Assembly: GCA_023409265.1 (NCBI GenBank)
Contig: JAEYHZ010000009.1
Coordinates: 1 to 64,000 of the forward strand
Length of the DNA stretch: 64,000 nt
From: Bacillota bacterium
GTDB lineage: Bacteria; Bacillota; Clostridia; Acetivibrionales; DSM-1351
Direction of reading: 5' to 3'
Part shown: one piece after another, positions 18,320-26,969 of the stretch
How positions within the stretch are numbered: the first letter of the stretch is position 1
Layout: each line of letters begins with the position of its first letter
The notes under the pieces: generated by a model
What the model saw: only the letters and a program-made list of their open reading frames with translations
Database searches by the model: none
What the model was told of the DNA's origin: nothing
Program-made: the position numbers and the translations under genes

Positions 18320-19506
18320 TTCTTTTTCACCTCATTCTCTTTTAAATAAAGTGGAACGCCTGACATACCTGCAGTTTTGATTGTAAAGTCAGTTGTGACA
18401 TTAACCTTTATATCAGGAAAAATTTGCGGCCATTTATTCTTAAGTTTTTCCCACTCGTCAGGTTTGAACTGATAAAATGTACTTCCAAATCCGAATATAT
18501 CTGCTCCAGCCTTCTTTTGAGCCGCTTTGATGGTATTCTCAACCTGATCCTTAATTCTGGCCTTTATGGCCATCTGAGCAAGCTGGATGTTTTCAGGTAT
18601 TATCAGATCAAGTCTTGTGCTGTTCCCGTATATGGAGCCCTCTCCCTTTATTTCAACATTAATACAGGGTTTGCCGCCCTTGATTTTAGGAATAATCTTA
18701 GAGCTCTGTTTATTAACATTGATTCGGATTATACCTTCATTTTTGGGTACTGAAGTTGCAATTATTCCATTTTTGAATTTTCCTTTTATCCAGAGGTAAC
18801 CCTGAGTTTCCTCAGCATCAAGGTAGCCTGCAAGTTTTAAACCTCTGAAAGCTGCAATCCCGGTAGGTTTAAAGCTTTGATCCCCCTCCTCTTTTTCAAT
18901 AGCAACAGCTATGGGCTGCACGCCTTCGCCGGACGCAGCCATCAATAGATCATGAATATTGGCATTTAAACCGACTCCAATAATCATCATCTCCCTCATT
19001 GCCTCTGTTGGAATTCGCTCCAGGGGATATTCCGCCTGCAGAAGGTCAATACCCTTTTTACCTTTTGCTACAATCACATTAGTCCTAAGTCTGTTTTGAG
19101 GATCCCGGCCAATTGAGTCCAGCATTTTCTCAAGACCCTGCCTGGCCAGTTCCTCTCCGATGATAATAACTCTCCTGTGGCCTCTGAAAAGTCTTCTTGG
19201 AAATTTCTCCTGAATTTTGTTCTCGGCATCACCGGGATCCAATCCAATAGCAGTTTCGACTACAAAGCTCTTTTTTTGCTGACCGCCTGAACTTCCCTGT
19301 CCTCCTCCATTTCCTCCCCCCGATGGAAGTAGTATCTGTACCGAATACTGAAGCCCGCCTTCAGGGGCTAAATCATATGCACTTGCAGTTATTAATCCAA
19401 GGTCATTAATTTCGGATCTATCCCAGCAGCCCGACAAAAGCAGCATAAATATAATAAGTGTTGCTGATGAAAATAATTTTATGCTGATATATTTTTTCTC
19501 ATGCAT
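18316..19506 (-). CDS. gerKC: Ger(x)C family spore germination lipoprotein (GerKC-like)
   Basis: A 396-residue lipoprotein subunit of a nutrient germinant receptor. The lipobox LLLSGCWD (Cys at about 27) is followed by the family hallmark CWDRSEINDLGLI. ATG 19506 is favoured over GTG 19515, because GGAGG lies 10 bases before the ATG but only 1 base before the GTG. A Gly/Gln-rich loop (GGGNGGGQGSSGGQQ) follows the first domain. C-terminal domain contains KINVTTDFTIKTAG-like sequence. It sits 27 bp downstream of gerKA on the same strand. Symbol is by type; specificity unknown. Confidence 0.9.
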   Translation of the reverse strand: MHEKKYISIKLFSSATLIIFMLLLSGCWDRSEINDLGLITASAYDLAPEGGLQYSVQILLPSGGGNGGGQGSSGGQQKKSFVVETAIGLDPGDAENKIQEKFPRRLFRGHRRVIIIGEELARQGLEKMLDSIGRDPQNRLRTNVIVAKGKKGIDLLQAEYPLERIPTEAMREMMIIGVGLNANIHDLLMAASGEGVQPIAVAIEKEEGDQSFKPTGIAAFRGLKLAGYLDAEETQGYLWIKGKFKNGIIATSVPKNEGIIRINVNKQSSKIIPKIKGGKPCINVEIKGEGSIYGNSTRLDLIIPENIQLAQMAIKARIKDQVENTIKAAQKKAGADIFGFGSTFYQFKPDEWEKLKNKWPQIFPDIKVNVTTDFTIKTAGMSGVPLYLKENEVKKK

Positions 19507-19533
19507 CAGATACACTCCTCCATCCTTCCAATC

Positions 19534-21126
19534 CTATTTTCCCTGTTTTGGTTCCGGCTTTTGTCCTGGAGGAACACGAAGTTCATTTTCGTCAGTGGTA
19601 AGATTGGGCCTTAGCTTCATACTCCAAAAGGGTGCCCGAATGAACACATCCTTGAGCCTCGTCTTATTAAGCGGTGTAACCGGGGATAAATAAGGAACAC
19701 CAAAGGAACGAAGATTAACCAGGTGAATTAATATTCCCATAATCCCAAGAGTTACTCCATACAACCCAAAGGAACCGGCTAAAAAAATCAAGGGAAATCT
19801 GAGAATCCTGATGGCAAAGGAAAAATCATATCGTGGTAATGTGAAAGAAGCAATACCTGTTATGGAAACTACAATTACCATAGGCGCCGATATAAGCCCT
19901 GCCTCAACTGCTGCCTGGCCAATTACCAGGGCTCCTACAATGCTGACAGCCTGGCCAACCGGTTTGGGAAGCCTGATACCTGCTTCACGCAGCGCTTCGA
20001 AGGTAATTTCCATAATTAATGCTTCTATAACGGCCGGAAAAGGAGTGGGTTCACGATTATCGATTATGCTCATAAGCAGCTTTGACGGAATCATCTGCTG
20101 GTGAAAGGTCGTAACAGCAACATAAAATGAAGGTGCAACCAATGCAATAAACATAAAAATCAAACGTATTCCTCTTAGAAAAGTACTCATAGTGAAACGT
20201 TCGTAGTAATCTTCGTTTGCATGCACCTGTCCCCAGAAAACTACAGGAACTGTCAGTACAAATGGAGTATTGTCAGTAAAAATTGCAATTTTCCCCTCCA
20301 GAAGGTTTGCCGCTACCACATCAGGCCTCTCGGTATTCTGAACCAAAGGAAACGGAGTATACGGCTCATCCTCAATAAATTCCTCTATATAACTTGATTC
20401 TAGAACTCCGTCGATTTGAATACTCTCTATACGGGTTCTTACCTCCCGGATGACTTCCTCCTTTGCAATCCCTTGAAGATATGCTAATGTAAGATTTGTC
20501 TGAGACATATCGCCTATTTTTAAGGATTCCATTTTCAGCTTTGGTGTTCTGAGCCTCCTGCGCAGTAAGCTGATATTAGTTGTAATATCTTCGGTAAAAC
20601 CTTCCCGTGGTCCTCTTATAACCACTTCTGTTACCGGTTCACTGATAGTCCTCCTGTCCCCTCCACTGATGTTTAGAGACAAAATTCTGCTTTCACCTTC
20701 AATAAGAATTATTGTATTACCACCTAATACATTTTTAACAGTTTTTCTTATGGATTCCACTATCTCAATTTGGCCTACTGAAATTATCTGTTCTTCAATG
20801 AATTTAACCATGTCTTTCTTCTGATCAGAATCCAATGAATATTCAGAACTCATTAAGAGCTTCAGTACTGCTTCATCGAGGAGCTTGATATCAGTAAGAC
20901 CCTTAACGTAAACAGCCGTGGCTTTTATACCATTAAAGGCATTAAAGGAACGAAAGATAACATCATTACAGCCTTTGAAAATTTCTTTAAGAGCAGCCAC
21001 ATTTTTGGATATATCATTTGTCAGCTCATATTCTTCTTGTTTTTGTTCATCCTCTTTAAGAATTTTTTTATAGGCTTTATTCCTTTTCCTTTTTACGATT
21101 TCATCAACTTTTATAGGCTTTTTCAT
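19534..21126 (-). CDS. gerKA: GerA family spore germination protein (GerKA-like)
   Basis: A 530-residue A subunit of a germinant receptor in the spore inner membrane. The soluble N-terminal part (about 35-290) has FRSFNAFNGIKATAVYVKG, then IRGPREGFTEDITTN and LRRRLRTPKL. Several membrane helices follow, with PFPAVIEALIMEITFEALREAG and GLISAPMVIVVSITGIASF. The first 30 residues are highly charged (KRKRNKAYKKILKEDEQKQ), typical of the family. AAGGTGAT precedes the ATG. On this strand CATAATA at 21156-21150 matches a sigma-G/F -10 box, but no good -35 was found. Confidence 0.93.
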   Translation of the reverse strand: MKKPIKVDEIVKRKRNKAYKKILKEDEQKQEEYELTNDISKNVAALKEIFKGCNDVIFRSFNAFNGIKATAVYVKGLTDIKLLDEAVLKLLMSSEYSLDSDQKKDMVKFIEEQIISVGQIEIVESIRKTVKNVLGGNTIILIEGESRILSLNISGGDRRTISEPVTEVVIRGPREGFTEDITTNISLLRRRLRTPKLKMESLKIGDMSQTNLTLAYLQGIAKEEVIREVRTRIESIQIDGVLESSYIEEFIEDEPYTPFPLVQNTERPDVVAANLLEGKIAIFTDNTPFVLTVPVVFWGQVHANEDYYERFTMSTFLRGIRLIFMFIALVAPSFYVAVTTFHQQMIPSKLLMSIIDNREPTPFPAVIEALIMEITFEALREAGIRLPKPVGQAVSIVGALVIGQAAVEAGLISAPMVIVVSITGIASFTLPRYDFSFAIRILRFPLIFLAGSFGLYGVTLGIMGILIHLVNLRSFGVPYLSPVTPLNKTRLKDVFIRAPFWSMKLRPNLTTDENELRVPPGQKPEPKQGK

Positions 21127-21262
21127 TATATCACCTTAAATTCTGAAATTATTATGTAGTATACCTACATAGAAATTTCTTATCCCAGGCTATTTATTTT
21201 TTAGCCTTTTATCAGCATATTTTTACTTTCTCGGGGAAAACTTCATTATCGGGAGGAAAAAG

Positions 21263-22354
21263 ATGATAAATAAGCCTAAGGAATTAATATCAAGTACGGA
21301 ATTATGGGCCTCCATGTTTATTTATATTTCTGCAGACGCTATGACTGCGCCGATAGGCGGGCAGGCTGGAAATCAATCGTGGATGTCAATTACAATCGGC
21401 ATTATATTGAGCCTTGGTATTACGTGGCTTTATACCCACCTGTCTGACGTTCACTCCGGAAAATCTATTATTGAAATAAGTGAGGTACTTCTTGGAAAAT
21501 GGGGTGGTAAAATCATAGGATTGTTATTTGCCTGGTTCAGTTTTGAAATCTGCTCATATAATCTGAAAAACAACTGGCAGATGACTTCCATTGTTGCTCT
21601 TCCCAAAACTCCTGTTATTGTGATTGCTGTAGCAGCCATGATTTTTGTCGTTTGGATAGCATTCGGAGGTATCGAAACAATAAGCAGACTTTCATTGCTA
21701 TTTATTCCTGTATTATTGTTATTTTTAGGGTTAGCCTTTATACTATTGATCCGTGATTTTAATTTTAAGAACTTTCTTCCAATTACAGAGATCAAATGGA
21801 GAAAAGTTCTATATGCATCGTTCCAGGTAACAACACTTCCTCTTTCCCTGTCAGTTTTATTTTTTGTGATACTTCCAAGCCTGAATAAAAAAGGTCTGGC
21901 TAGAAGACCTTCTCTGTATGCTGTCTTAACAGCAGGACTTGTAACGTTATTGTCGGATATGATGTATGTTCTGGTGTTGGGTCCCCTTGTCAACGATCTT
22001 ACCTATCCCGGCTATACCACCTTTTCTTATATTGAAGCGGCAGATTTTCTTGACCGGGCCGAGATTTTATTTTACACAATATTTATTTCAATTAATATCA
22101 TAGAAATAAGTATATCTCTATACGTAGCAGCTCTATGCCTTGCAAAAATATTCGGCATAAATAACTACAGGGTGCTGTTAATCCCATTGGGCTTTATAGC
22201 ACTGGAGCAATCGACCTTTATTGTGAAAAACCATGCAGATCATGTAAGTATAGCCGTTTATGGCTGGCCCTGGTACGCAACCATATTTCAATTTATGATA
22301 CCGCTTATATTGGTAATAATTTCAGCTTTTCACGGAAATAAGCAAAAAGCCTGA
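21263..22354 (+). CDS. gerKB: Spore germination permease (GerKB-like, APC superfamily)
   Basis: A 363-residue, 10-segment membrane protein, the B subunit that is thought to bind the germinant. Family features: LISSTELWASMFIYISADAM at the start, FEICSYNLKNNWQMTSIVALPKTP, GGIETISRLS and TYPGYTTFSYIEAADFLDRAE. GGGAGG lies 6 bases before ATG 21263. It is transcribed away from gerKA/gerKC rather than following them, so the receptor is encoded by two divergent units sharing a 136-bp control region. Confidence 0.92.
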   Translation: MINKPKELISSTELWASMFIYISADAMTAPIGGQAGNQSWMSITIGIILSLGITWLYTHLSDVHSGKSIIEISEVLLGKWGGKIIGLLFAWFSFEICSYNLKNNWQMTSIVALPKTPVIVIAVAAMIFVVWIAFGGIETISRLSLLFIPVLLLFLGLAFILLIRDFNFKNFLPITEIKWRKVLYASFQVTTLPLSLSVLFFVILPSLNKKGLARRPSLYAVLTAGLVTLLSDMMYVLVLGPLVNDLTYPGYTTFSYIEAADFLDRAEILFYTIFISINIIEISISLYVAALCLAKIFGINNYRVLLIPLGFIALEQSTFIVKNHADHVSIAVYGWPWYATIFQFMIPLILVIISAFHGNKQKA

Positions 22355-22383
22355 TAACGATCTTTTTAATTATTCTCCAATCC

Positions 22384-23157
22384 TCACGACATACTTATCT
22401 TTTGCTTTCTTGACCTGTATCCGGCCAGAAGAACTATTCCCAACCCAATAAGCATTAAGAATATTGAGATAAACTGTGAGGTTGACAAGCTCCCCACATT
22501 TCCACGAATCAAATCACCCCTGTAAAATTCAAGAAAGAATCTTCCGATACTGTAAAAGATCAGATATAATCCGGCTACCTGACCATCTGCTTTTGTTCTT
22601 TTTGCGATTACAATTAATACGAAAAAATTTAAAAAGTCCAATCCGCTTGAAATTATCTGGGTAGGTATTAATCTTATTTCATTGGGAGCAAAATGAGATT
22701 CATGGAATATAATTCCCAAGGGGCTTTTTGTTTCAATTCCATAACAACAGCCTGCCAACAGGCAGCCAATTCTACCGAATCCCTGAGCCAATGCAACGGA
22801 TGGCATTACAAGGTCAAATATTTGCAAAAATCTGAGCTTTGCTTTTTTACAATATATGAAGCCTGCAAGAATCCCTCCTATTATTCCTCCATACACTACA
22901 AAACCATCTGAAACATTCAATATAATTTTAGGATCAGCTATAATCTCTTTTAGTTGAGTAATATAATATAAAAGCTTGGCACCAAGCAGTCCGCCAATAA
23001 CCGACCAAAAAGTAACTGAAAATATCCGCTCATGATCCCGGTACGTTTTCTTTGCCCTGTATTCCAGTACTGCATATGCTGCCATTATCCCGATTGCAAT
23101 CATTAATCCATACCCATAGACTGTAACCGGCCCAATAGTTAACAATTCATTTTTCAT
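22384..23157 (-). CDS. lgt: Prolipoprotein diacylglyceryl transferase
   Basis: A 257-residue membrane enzyme moving diacylglycerol from phosphatidylglycerol to the lipobox Cys of prolipoproteins. Conserved elements: GLLGAKLLYY, the signature GRIGCLLAGCCYG (with the essential Arg), PTQ and IGRFFLEFYRGD. It acts before signal peptidase II on proteins such as the GerKC-like and FGE-like lipoproteins encoded beside it. Monocistronic in appearance; convergent with gerKB. Confidence 0.96.
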   Translation of the reverse strand: MKNELLTIGPVTVYGYGLMIAIGIMAAYAVLEYRAKKTYRDHERIFSVTFWSVIGGLLGAKLLYYITQLKEIIADPKIILNVSDGFVVYGGIIGGILAGFIYCKKAKLRFLQIFDLVMPSVALAQGFGRIGCLLAGCCYGIETKSPLGIIFHESHFAPNEIRLIPTQIISSGLDFLNFFVLIVIAKRTKADGQVAGLYLIFYSIGRFFLEFYRGDLIRGNVGSLSTSQFISIFLMLIGLGIVLLAGYRSRKQKISMS

Positions 23158-23348
23158 GTCTGTTTATTATCCTTTTAAATGCGACTTAATAATTTCAACT
23201 CAAAACTGCTTTATTGTTTCTATAATCTCTATCAAATTATGTCCGACTTAATAAATATATAATAAGTTTAATAAAAATTATTATAACACATTTTCTTTAA
23301 AAGGAGTAAAAGGTTCTTTTAAACAGTTCCTTTAATAGGGCATGCCAC

Positions 23349-24179
23349 TTAAACTCCACGGCACACACGAAAACCTTGATCGGCGCCCCTGCCATTGGCC
23401 TCGAACTTTCCCCTGTAAGATGACTCGCAGCACTTTACATCTCCGAGCCAGCCGCCTCCCTTCCATACCCGACGGGAGCCGCTATTGCTATCGGTATCTC
23501 CATACCAATCCCAGCACCATTCCCTTACATTACCCGACATATCGTAAAGCCCCAACTCATTGGCTTTTTTGGTACCGACAGATTTAGTCTTATTTCTGTT
23601 GTTTTCTATTGCAGGCCAGCTCCAGTCCCCTGAAAGGTGCTTATTTCCTGTGTTTCTCCAATACCATGCCACATCTTCCTCCTTATTGCTTCCGCTATAG
23701 GTATAGCTTTTGCTCATCTGACCTCCACCTGCGGCATATTCCCACTCAGCCTCTGTTGGCAACCGGTAACCATTTGCCCCCGGATTGATAGTTACAGTCC
23801 ATTTTATATCATCGCTTTCACTCTTATTATTCAGATCTATTTTATTCGTATCTATATTGTAATAAGGCTGCAAGCCCTCCTTAATACTCCTTTTATTGCA
23901 GTATTCCACACAGTCATACCAGCTTACCATTTCTACCGGCATATCATCGCCTTTGAATTCTGACGGATTGTTCCCCATTACTTCAGTCCATTCCTTTTGA
24001 GATACCTCATATTTGCCCATATAAAAGTCCGGTATTGATACACTTTTTTCATGGTAACCGGACTTGGTGTTTATAAAAGCCCCTCCTTGTACTAATACTA
24101 GGCTGTTTGGCTCTTCTTGCGAACAAGCGCCCATAACACTCATTACCATTAATAAAAGAATAATAAAAAGTTTTCTCAT
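23349..24179 (-). CDS. Formylglycine-generating-enzyme-like (FGE-sulfatase domain) lipoprotein
   Basis: A 276-residue exported lipoprotein: signal peptide with lipobox MGACSQ (Cys about 19), then a full FGE-like fold (IPDFYMGKYEVSQKEWTEVM, PVEMVSWYDCVEYCNKRS, YRLPTEAEWEYAAGGG, DMSGNVREWCWDWYG, QGFRVCRGV). FGE converts a sulfatase Cys to formylglycine, but many family members bind or do other chemistry. The catalytic two-Cys pattern is not kept: the equivalent area reads GGGWLGDVKCCESSYRG. No sulfatase is nearby. Probably not a true FGE. AAAGGAGAG precedes the ATG. Confidence 0.85.
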   Translation of the reverse strand: MRKLFIILLLMVMSVMGACSQEEPNSLVLVQGGAFINTKSGYHEKSVSIPDFYMGKYEVSQKEWTEVMGNNPSEFKGDDMPVEMVSWYDCVEYCNKRSIKEGLQPYYNIDTNKIDLNNKSESDDIKWTVTINPGANGYRLPTEAEWEYAAGGGQMSKSYTYSGSNKEEDVAWYWRNTGNKHLSGDWSWPAIENNRNKTKSVGTKKANELGLYDMSGNVREWCWDWYGDTDSNSGSRRVWKGGGWLGDVKCCESSYRGKFEANGRGADQGFRVCRGV

Positions 24180-24249
24180 TGAAATCTCTCCTTTAAAGTG
24201 ACAGGAAATCCTGTAGACTGTTAAGCACTTACCAATACTTTTTAAATAT

Positions 24250-24280
24250 AAGGCTGCCGGCTGTGAAAACCGGCAGGCCT
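24250..24280 (-). terminator. Hairpin after the xylanase gene
   Basis: AGGC-TGCCGG / CCGGCA-GGCCT around a loop of about 9 nt, GC-rich against its surroundings, about 83 bases past the xylanase stop. T-tract on the minus strand is poor (ATATTTAAAAAG), so termination strength is uncertain. Confidence 0.5.
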
Positions 24281-24362
24281 CATAAAATATAGTTTAAAAT
24301 ACTTTCTCAATACTCCGGAAACTTTCATGTTTCGGCTTGTTTGGCGGCTTTAAGGCAAACAG

Positions 24363-25001
24363 TTACCATACTGTTACGTTGGCATACCCGCTGCTTTGAT
24401 AGCCCTCTACGCAGAGTGCCTGATAAGCCCAACTGCTTCCCAGATTCATACCTTTACTTTTCCAGGCATTAACGTGGTTGCCAAAATTGATGGCGACGTT
24501 GCTGCCGGTTGCTCTCTTGGACTGTCTGACACTCCAGAACTGCTGGAAAGTCTGAGTACCGTCAATGGAAGGTGCGTTATAACGCATAGTGGTATAAATA
24601 TCATAAGTTCCACCATCACTGGTGACTGTACCCTTATAAGTACCAGTAGGTCTATAAGTGCCCCATGAATCAACAACGTAATATTCTATAAGTGAGTTTC
24701 TCGTCCATCCATAGAGAGTCAAATATCCGTTGCCTGACGGAGAAAAGGCGCCGGCATTGTAGTTTGCTACTCTGGATGCTGATCCGGTATTCCAGCCTTT
24801 ACCGACTACAAAATTCCCGCAATTTGTCCATGAAACACTAAAATTTCCACCAGACCCGTTGGTAGCATTTACCGTCCCACCACCATCAGTCCAATTTTGC
24901 CAGTAATCGGTAGCTGCAAATGCAGATCCTGCAAATATGCTGGTAAAACACATTGAAAAGGCAAAAATTAATGCCAAAACTTTCTTATTTATCTTATTCA
25001 T
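24363..25001 (-). CDS. Secreted GH11 endo-1,4-beta-xylanase
   Basis: A 212-residue protein: signal peptide (about 1-28, GSAFA), then one GH11 jelly-roll domain. Catalytic Glu residues are seen in LIEYYVVDSWG (nucleophile) and in EGYQSSGYANVTVW (acid/base) at the C-terminus. Family blocks MRYNAPSIDGTQTFQQFWSVR and HVNAWKSKGM are intact. ATG 25001 is chosen because CAGGAGG lies 7 bases upstream; the longer frame to 25040 adds non-signal sequence. It has no dockerin and no carbohydrate-binding module, so it is a free xylanase and not a cellulosome subunit. Confidence 0.97.
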   Translation of the reverse strand: MNKINKKVLALIFAFSMCFTSIFAGSAFAATDYWQNWTDGGGTVNATNGSGGNFSVSWTNCGNFVVGKGWNTGSASRVANYNAGAFSPSGNGYLTLYGWTRNSLIEYYVVDSWGTYRPTGTYKGTVTSDGGTYDIYTTMRYNAPSIDGTQTFQQFWSVRQSKRATGSNVAINFGNHVNAWKSKGMNLGSSWAYQALCVEGYQSSGYANVTVW

Positions 25002-25040
25002 ACTATAATCCTCCTGAAAATTTATTTTACTTGCTGACAC

Positions 25041-25876
25041 TCACTCCTGATATTTAAATGTTTTCCTTTAAACCACTCCCTTTCCCGTTTTTGACCGATT
25101 GTTTACTTTGTAGTTAATACTTTAACCTGTGCCATATTCCGTAAACATCCTTGCCACCTCCCCACTCAGAAGAATTTTTTCCATAAAAACAACAATGGAA
25201 TGTTGTTTTTGGTGAAATGTAATTATTTATAAAGTTAAAGAAACCAAGAATCAGCAGAAGTTTATGCACGCTGCAAACCAGAGCATTAGTCTATTTAAAG
25301 TGGCTAATACCATAACAATTAAAAAATGATAATTGTATCAACAAAAGAATAAAAAATAGTTAACCATAAAGAACAGAATAAAACTGTCAACCATATAGTT
25401 ATTTTCTCCGGATAGATGTCTCATTGAAGTGTTGTGTGTTTTCTTTAAGTCATTCTCATGTTAGACGGTACCGATGTAGCATAGAGGCCAAAATAATTTA
25501 TCCTACTGAAGAGAATATTGATTAATCAATGTTTAGGCATTCAATGTTTTAATCAAATTGAACAGGCTTGAGTTAATTGATGCTGAGAGCATCGGAGCTT
25601 TATACTTACATAATCCCTGAGGCAACAATACATACCGATAGAATGGCCCTGGTCTATCCAAAATTACTGCTCTCAGTTTGGTTACTAAGCCCTGTAAAAC
25701 AAAGCTAATGTCCTGATGTTTGCCCCAATCAGTTTGATTCACACACCTTTTTCCTGTCTGTTTACATCATAGCTCATAGATTTTATCAAGTAAATTACCA
25801 AATTCAGGAAGATTATGGGACATTTTTACAATTTCTGTTATTAGTTAATCAATAATAAAAATTGTACTTATACTTA
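25041..25876. other. Non-coding gap of about 0.85 kb with one perfect inverted repeat
   Basis: AT-rich sequence between the xylanase and the guanidine riboswitch. It holds a perfect 10-bp inverted repeat AAAAACAACA / TGTTGTTTTT (25185-25194 and 25201-25210) upstream of the xylanase, possibly an operator or terminator. A 69-codon open frame at 25533-25742 on the minus strand matches no recognised family and may be a gene remnant. Nothing else was recognised. Confidence 0.5.
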
Positions 25877-25905
25877 TTGACCAGTTTATAAAAAATAAGT
25901 ATACT
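25877..25905 (+). promoter_or_regulatory. Sigma-A promoter of the guanidine riboswitch/gdx transcript
   Basis: TTGACC (25877-25882), 17-base spacer, TATACT (25900-25905). The start site would fall near 25912, about 30 bases before the aptamer. Confidence 0.65.
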
Positions 25906-25939
25906 TATCCTTGAAGCAAATAATAATATATATAAAAAG

Positions 25940-26032
25940 GTTTCTAGGGTTCCGCAGTATTACTGGTCTGTGACCAAGAGAAAACTCACAACTTTATGTT
26001 GTGTCACGGAAGGACAAAAGCCTGGGAGATAT
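25940..26032 (+). promoter_or_regulatory. Guanidine-I (ykkC-yxkD) riboswitch aptamer
   Basis: The conserved guanidine-I segments appear in order: TCTAGGGTTCCG, CTGGTC....GACCAAGAGAAAACTC, then GTCACGGAAGGACAAAAG and CCTGGGAGAT. This class binds guanidinium and turns on detoxification or export genes. The 3' part of the aptamer overlaps an attenuator, and a small-multidrug-resistance gene follows, as is usual for the class. Confidence 0.93.
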
Positions 26033-26067
26033 CAAGACTGGTATCTTTTGAGGCTTTTATTTTTTTG
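26016..26067 (+). terminator. Riboswitch-controlled attenuator before gdx
   Basis: Stem AAAAGCCT / AGGCTTTT with inner AGATA / TATCT, then ATTTTTTTG. Its 5' arm is the conserved ACAAAAGCC part of the aptamer, so ligand binding should prevent the terminator (an ON switch). Confidence 0.85.
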
Positions 26068-26084
26068 TAGATGGAGGTGAAAAT

Positions 26085-26402
26085 ATGGCTTGGGTTTATT
26101 TAGTAATTGCCGGAATTTTTGAAATTATCTGGGCTATGGGGCTTAAATACTCAAATGGCTTTACAAAGCTATACCCGTCTTTGATTACATTAGGAGGGAT
26201 GGTTATTAGTTTTTATTTATTATCGCTTGCAACAAAAACGCTCCCGATTGGTACAGCCTATGCTATCTGGACCGGAATTGGAGCTATGGGTGCAGTTATA
26301 CTGGGAATTTTCCTTTTTAATGAACCGGTGAATGCCCTGCGAATTGTGTTTCTCTGCCTGATACTGGCAGGTATTCTGGGATTGAAACTTACATCAGTGT
26401 AA
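26085..26402 (+). CDS. gdx: Guanidinium exporter Gdx (SMR family)
   Basis: A 105-residue protein with four membrane helices. The SMR glutamate is present in the first helix (IAGIFEIIWAMGLKYS). The Gdx signature of this subtype is seen in GTAYAIWTGIGAMGAVILGI. Gdx proteins (formerly SugE) exchange guanidinium for protons as antiparallel dimers. GGAGGTG precedes ATG 26085. The guanidine-I riboswitch upstream makes guanidinium the likely natural substrate instead of quaternary ammonium drugs. Single-gene unit closed by a terminator at 26423. Confidence 0.94.
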   Translation: MAWVYLVIAGIFEIIWAMGLKYSNGFTKLYPSLITLGGMVISFYLLSLATKTLPIGTAYAIWTGIGAMGAVILGIFLFNEPVNALRIVFLCLILAGILGLKLTSV

Positions 26403-26422
26403 TTGTTTCACATGAGGAGCGT

Positions 26423-26456
26423 TGCCTGGCTAATCCTTTAGTCAGGCTTTTCTTTT
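26423..26456 (+). terminator. Terminator of gdx
   Basis: GCCTG-G-CTAA, loop TCCT, TTAG-T-CAGGC, then TTTTCTTTT, about 20 bases after the stop. A second AT hairpin, AAAAGTAAC / GTTACTTTT, is at 26474-26497. Confidence 0.8.
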
Positions 26457-26527
26457 GCAAAAAATTGTCTTTAAAAAGTAACAGTACGGTTACTTTTATC
26501 TTTTTTCCAGTTTTTTCAGATTCACTG

Positions 26528-26556
26528 TTTACAATTGAAAATTGATATGTTATATT
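26528..26556 (+). promoter_or_regulatory. Promoter of the GntR-ABC operon
   Basis: TTTACA (26528-26533), 17-base spacer, TATATT (26551-26556). The predicted start is near 26563, inside the palindromic operator. Confidence 0.6.
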
Positions 26557-26558
26557 GT

Positions 26559-26582
26559 GGTTAGTGAGTTAAATCACTAACC
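26559..26582 (+). promoter_or_regulatory. Perfect palindromic operator for the GntR regulator
   Basis: GGTTAGTGA - GTTAAA - TCACTAACC: a perfect 9-bp inverted repeat with a 6-bp spacer lying just after the -10 box and over the likely start site. Position and symmetry fit autorepression by the dimeric GntR protein encoded 30 bp downstream. Confidence 0.7.
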
Positions 26583-26612
26583 CAATAACCATGATGGAGG
26601 TGAGCAATATTT

Positions 26613-26969
26613 TTGAACAATGAAAAACCTATTTTTATTCAGATAATTGAAATGATCGAAGACGATATTATAACTGACGTCTACAAAACAGACGACATCA
26701 TAATCTCTACTACTCAGATCTCAAAGCTGCTCTCTGTCAATCCTACAACAGCTGTGAAAAGTATAAGTATGCTTACGGATGCAGGTATTTTATATAAGAA
26801 AAGGGGAATCGGAATGTGTGTAACCAGGGAAGCAAAGTCAAAGATCCTTCAAAAAAGGAAGGAAGAATTTTATACCAATACCATTTCGTCAATGCTTTCC
26901 GATGCCCGGAAGCTGGGTATTTCGAAGGAAGATATTATTAATATGATAAAGGAGAATGGTGATGATTAA
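26613..26969 (+). CDS. GntR family (YtrA-like) transcriptional regulator
   Basis: A 118-residue protein: winged helix at about 8-75 (STTQISKLLSVNPTTAVKSISMLTDAGILYKKRGIGMCV), then a short helical tail of about 40 residues. The lack of a large effector domain is typical of the YtrA subfamily, which represses linked ABC transporter genes. The start is TTG 26613 (MNNEKPIF) with GGAGGTG about 10 bases upstream; the nearby ATG at 26620 is out of frame. First gene of a three-gene operon with overlapping junctions. Confidence 0.87.
   Translation: MNNEKPIFIQIIEMIEDDIITDVYKTDDIIISTTQISKLLSVNPTTAVKSISMLTDAGILYKKRGIGMCVTREAKSKILQKRKEEFYTNTISSMLSDARKLGISKEDIINMIKENGDD

Noticed and set aside
21215..21249. 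Possible sigma-G promoter for gerKB (GCATA and CATTAT)
   Set aside because: Spacing of 24 bases is too long and the -10 would touch the ribosome site.
24570..24590. TGCGTTATAACGCATA palindrome looking like an end of the TATAACG element
   Set aside because: It lies in the conserved MRYNAPSIDGTQ coding motif of the GH11 xylanase, with none of the element's core around it; treated as chance.
25533..25742. 69-codon minus-strand open frame
   Set aside because: No ribosome site and no recognised family. Could be a gene remnant but not supported.
26474..26497. AAAAGTAAC / GTTACTTTT hairpin with T-run before the GntR operon
   Set aside because: AT-only weak stem directly after the good gdx terminator; could be operator or backup terminator, not separable.
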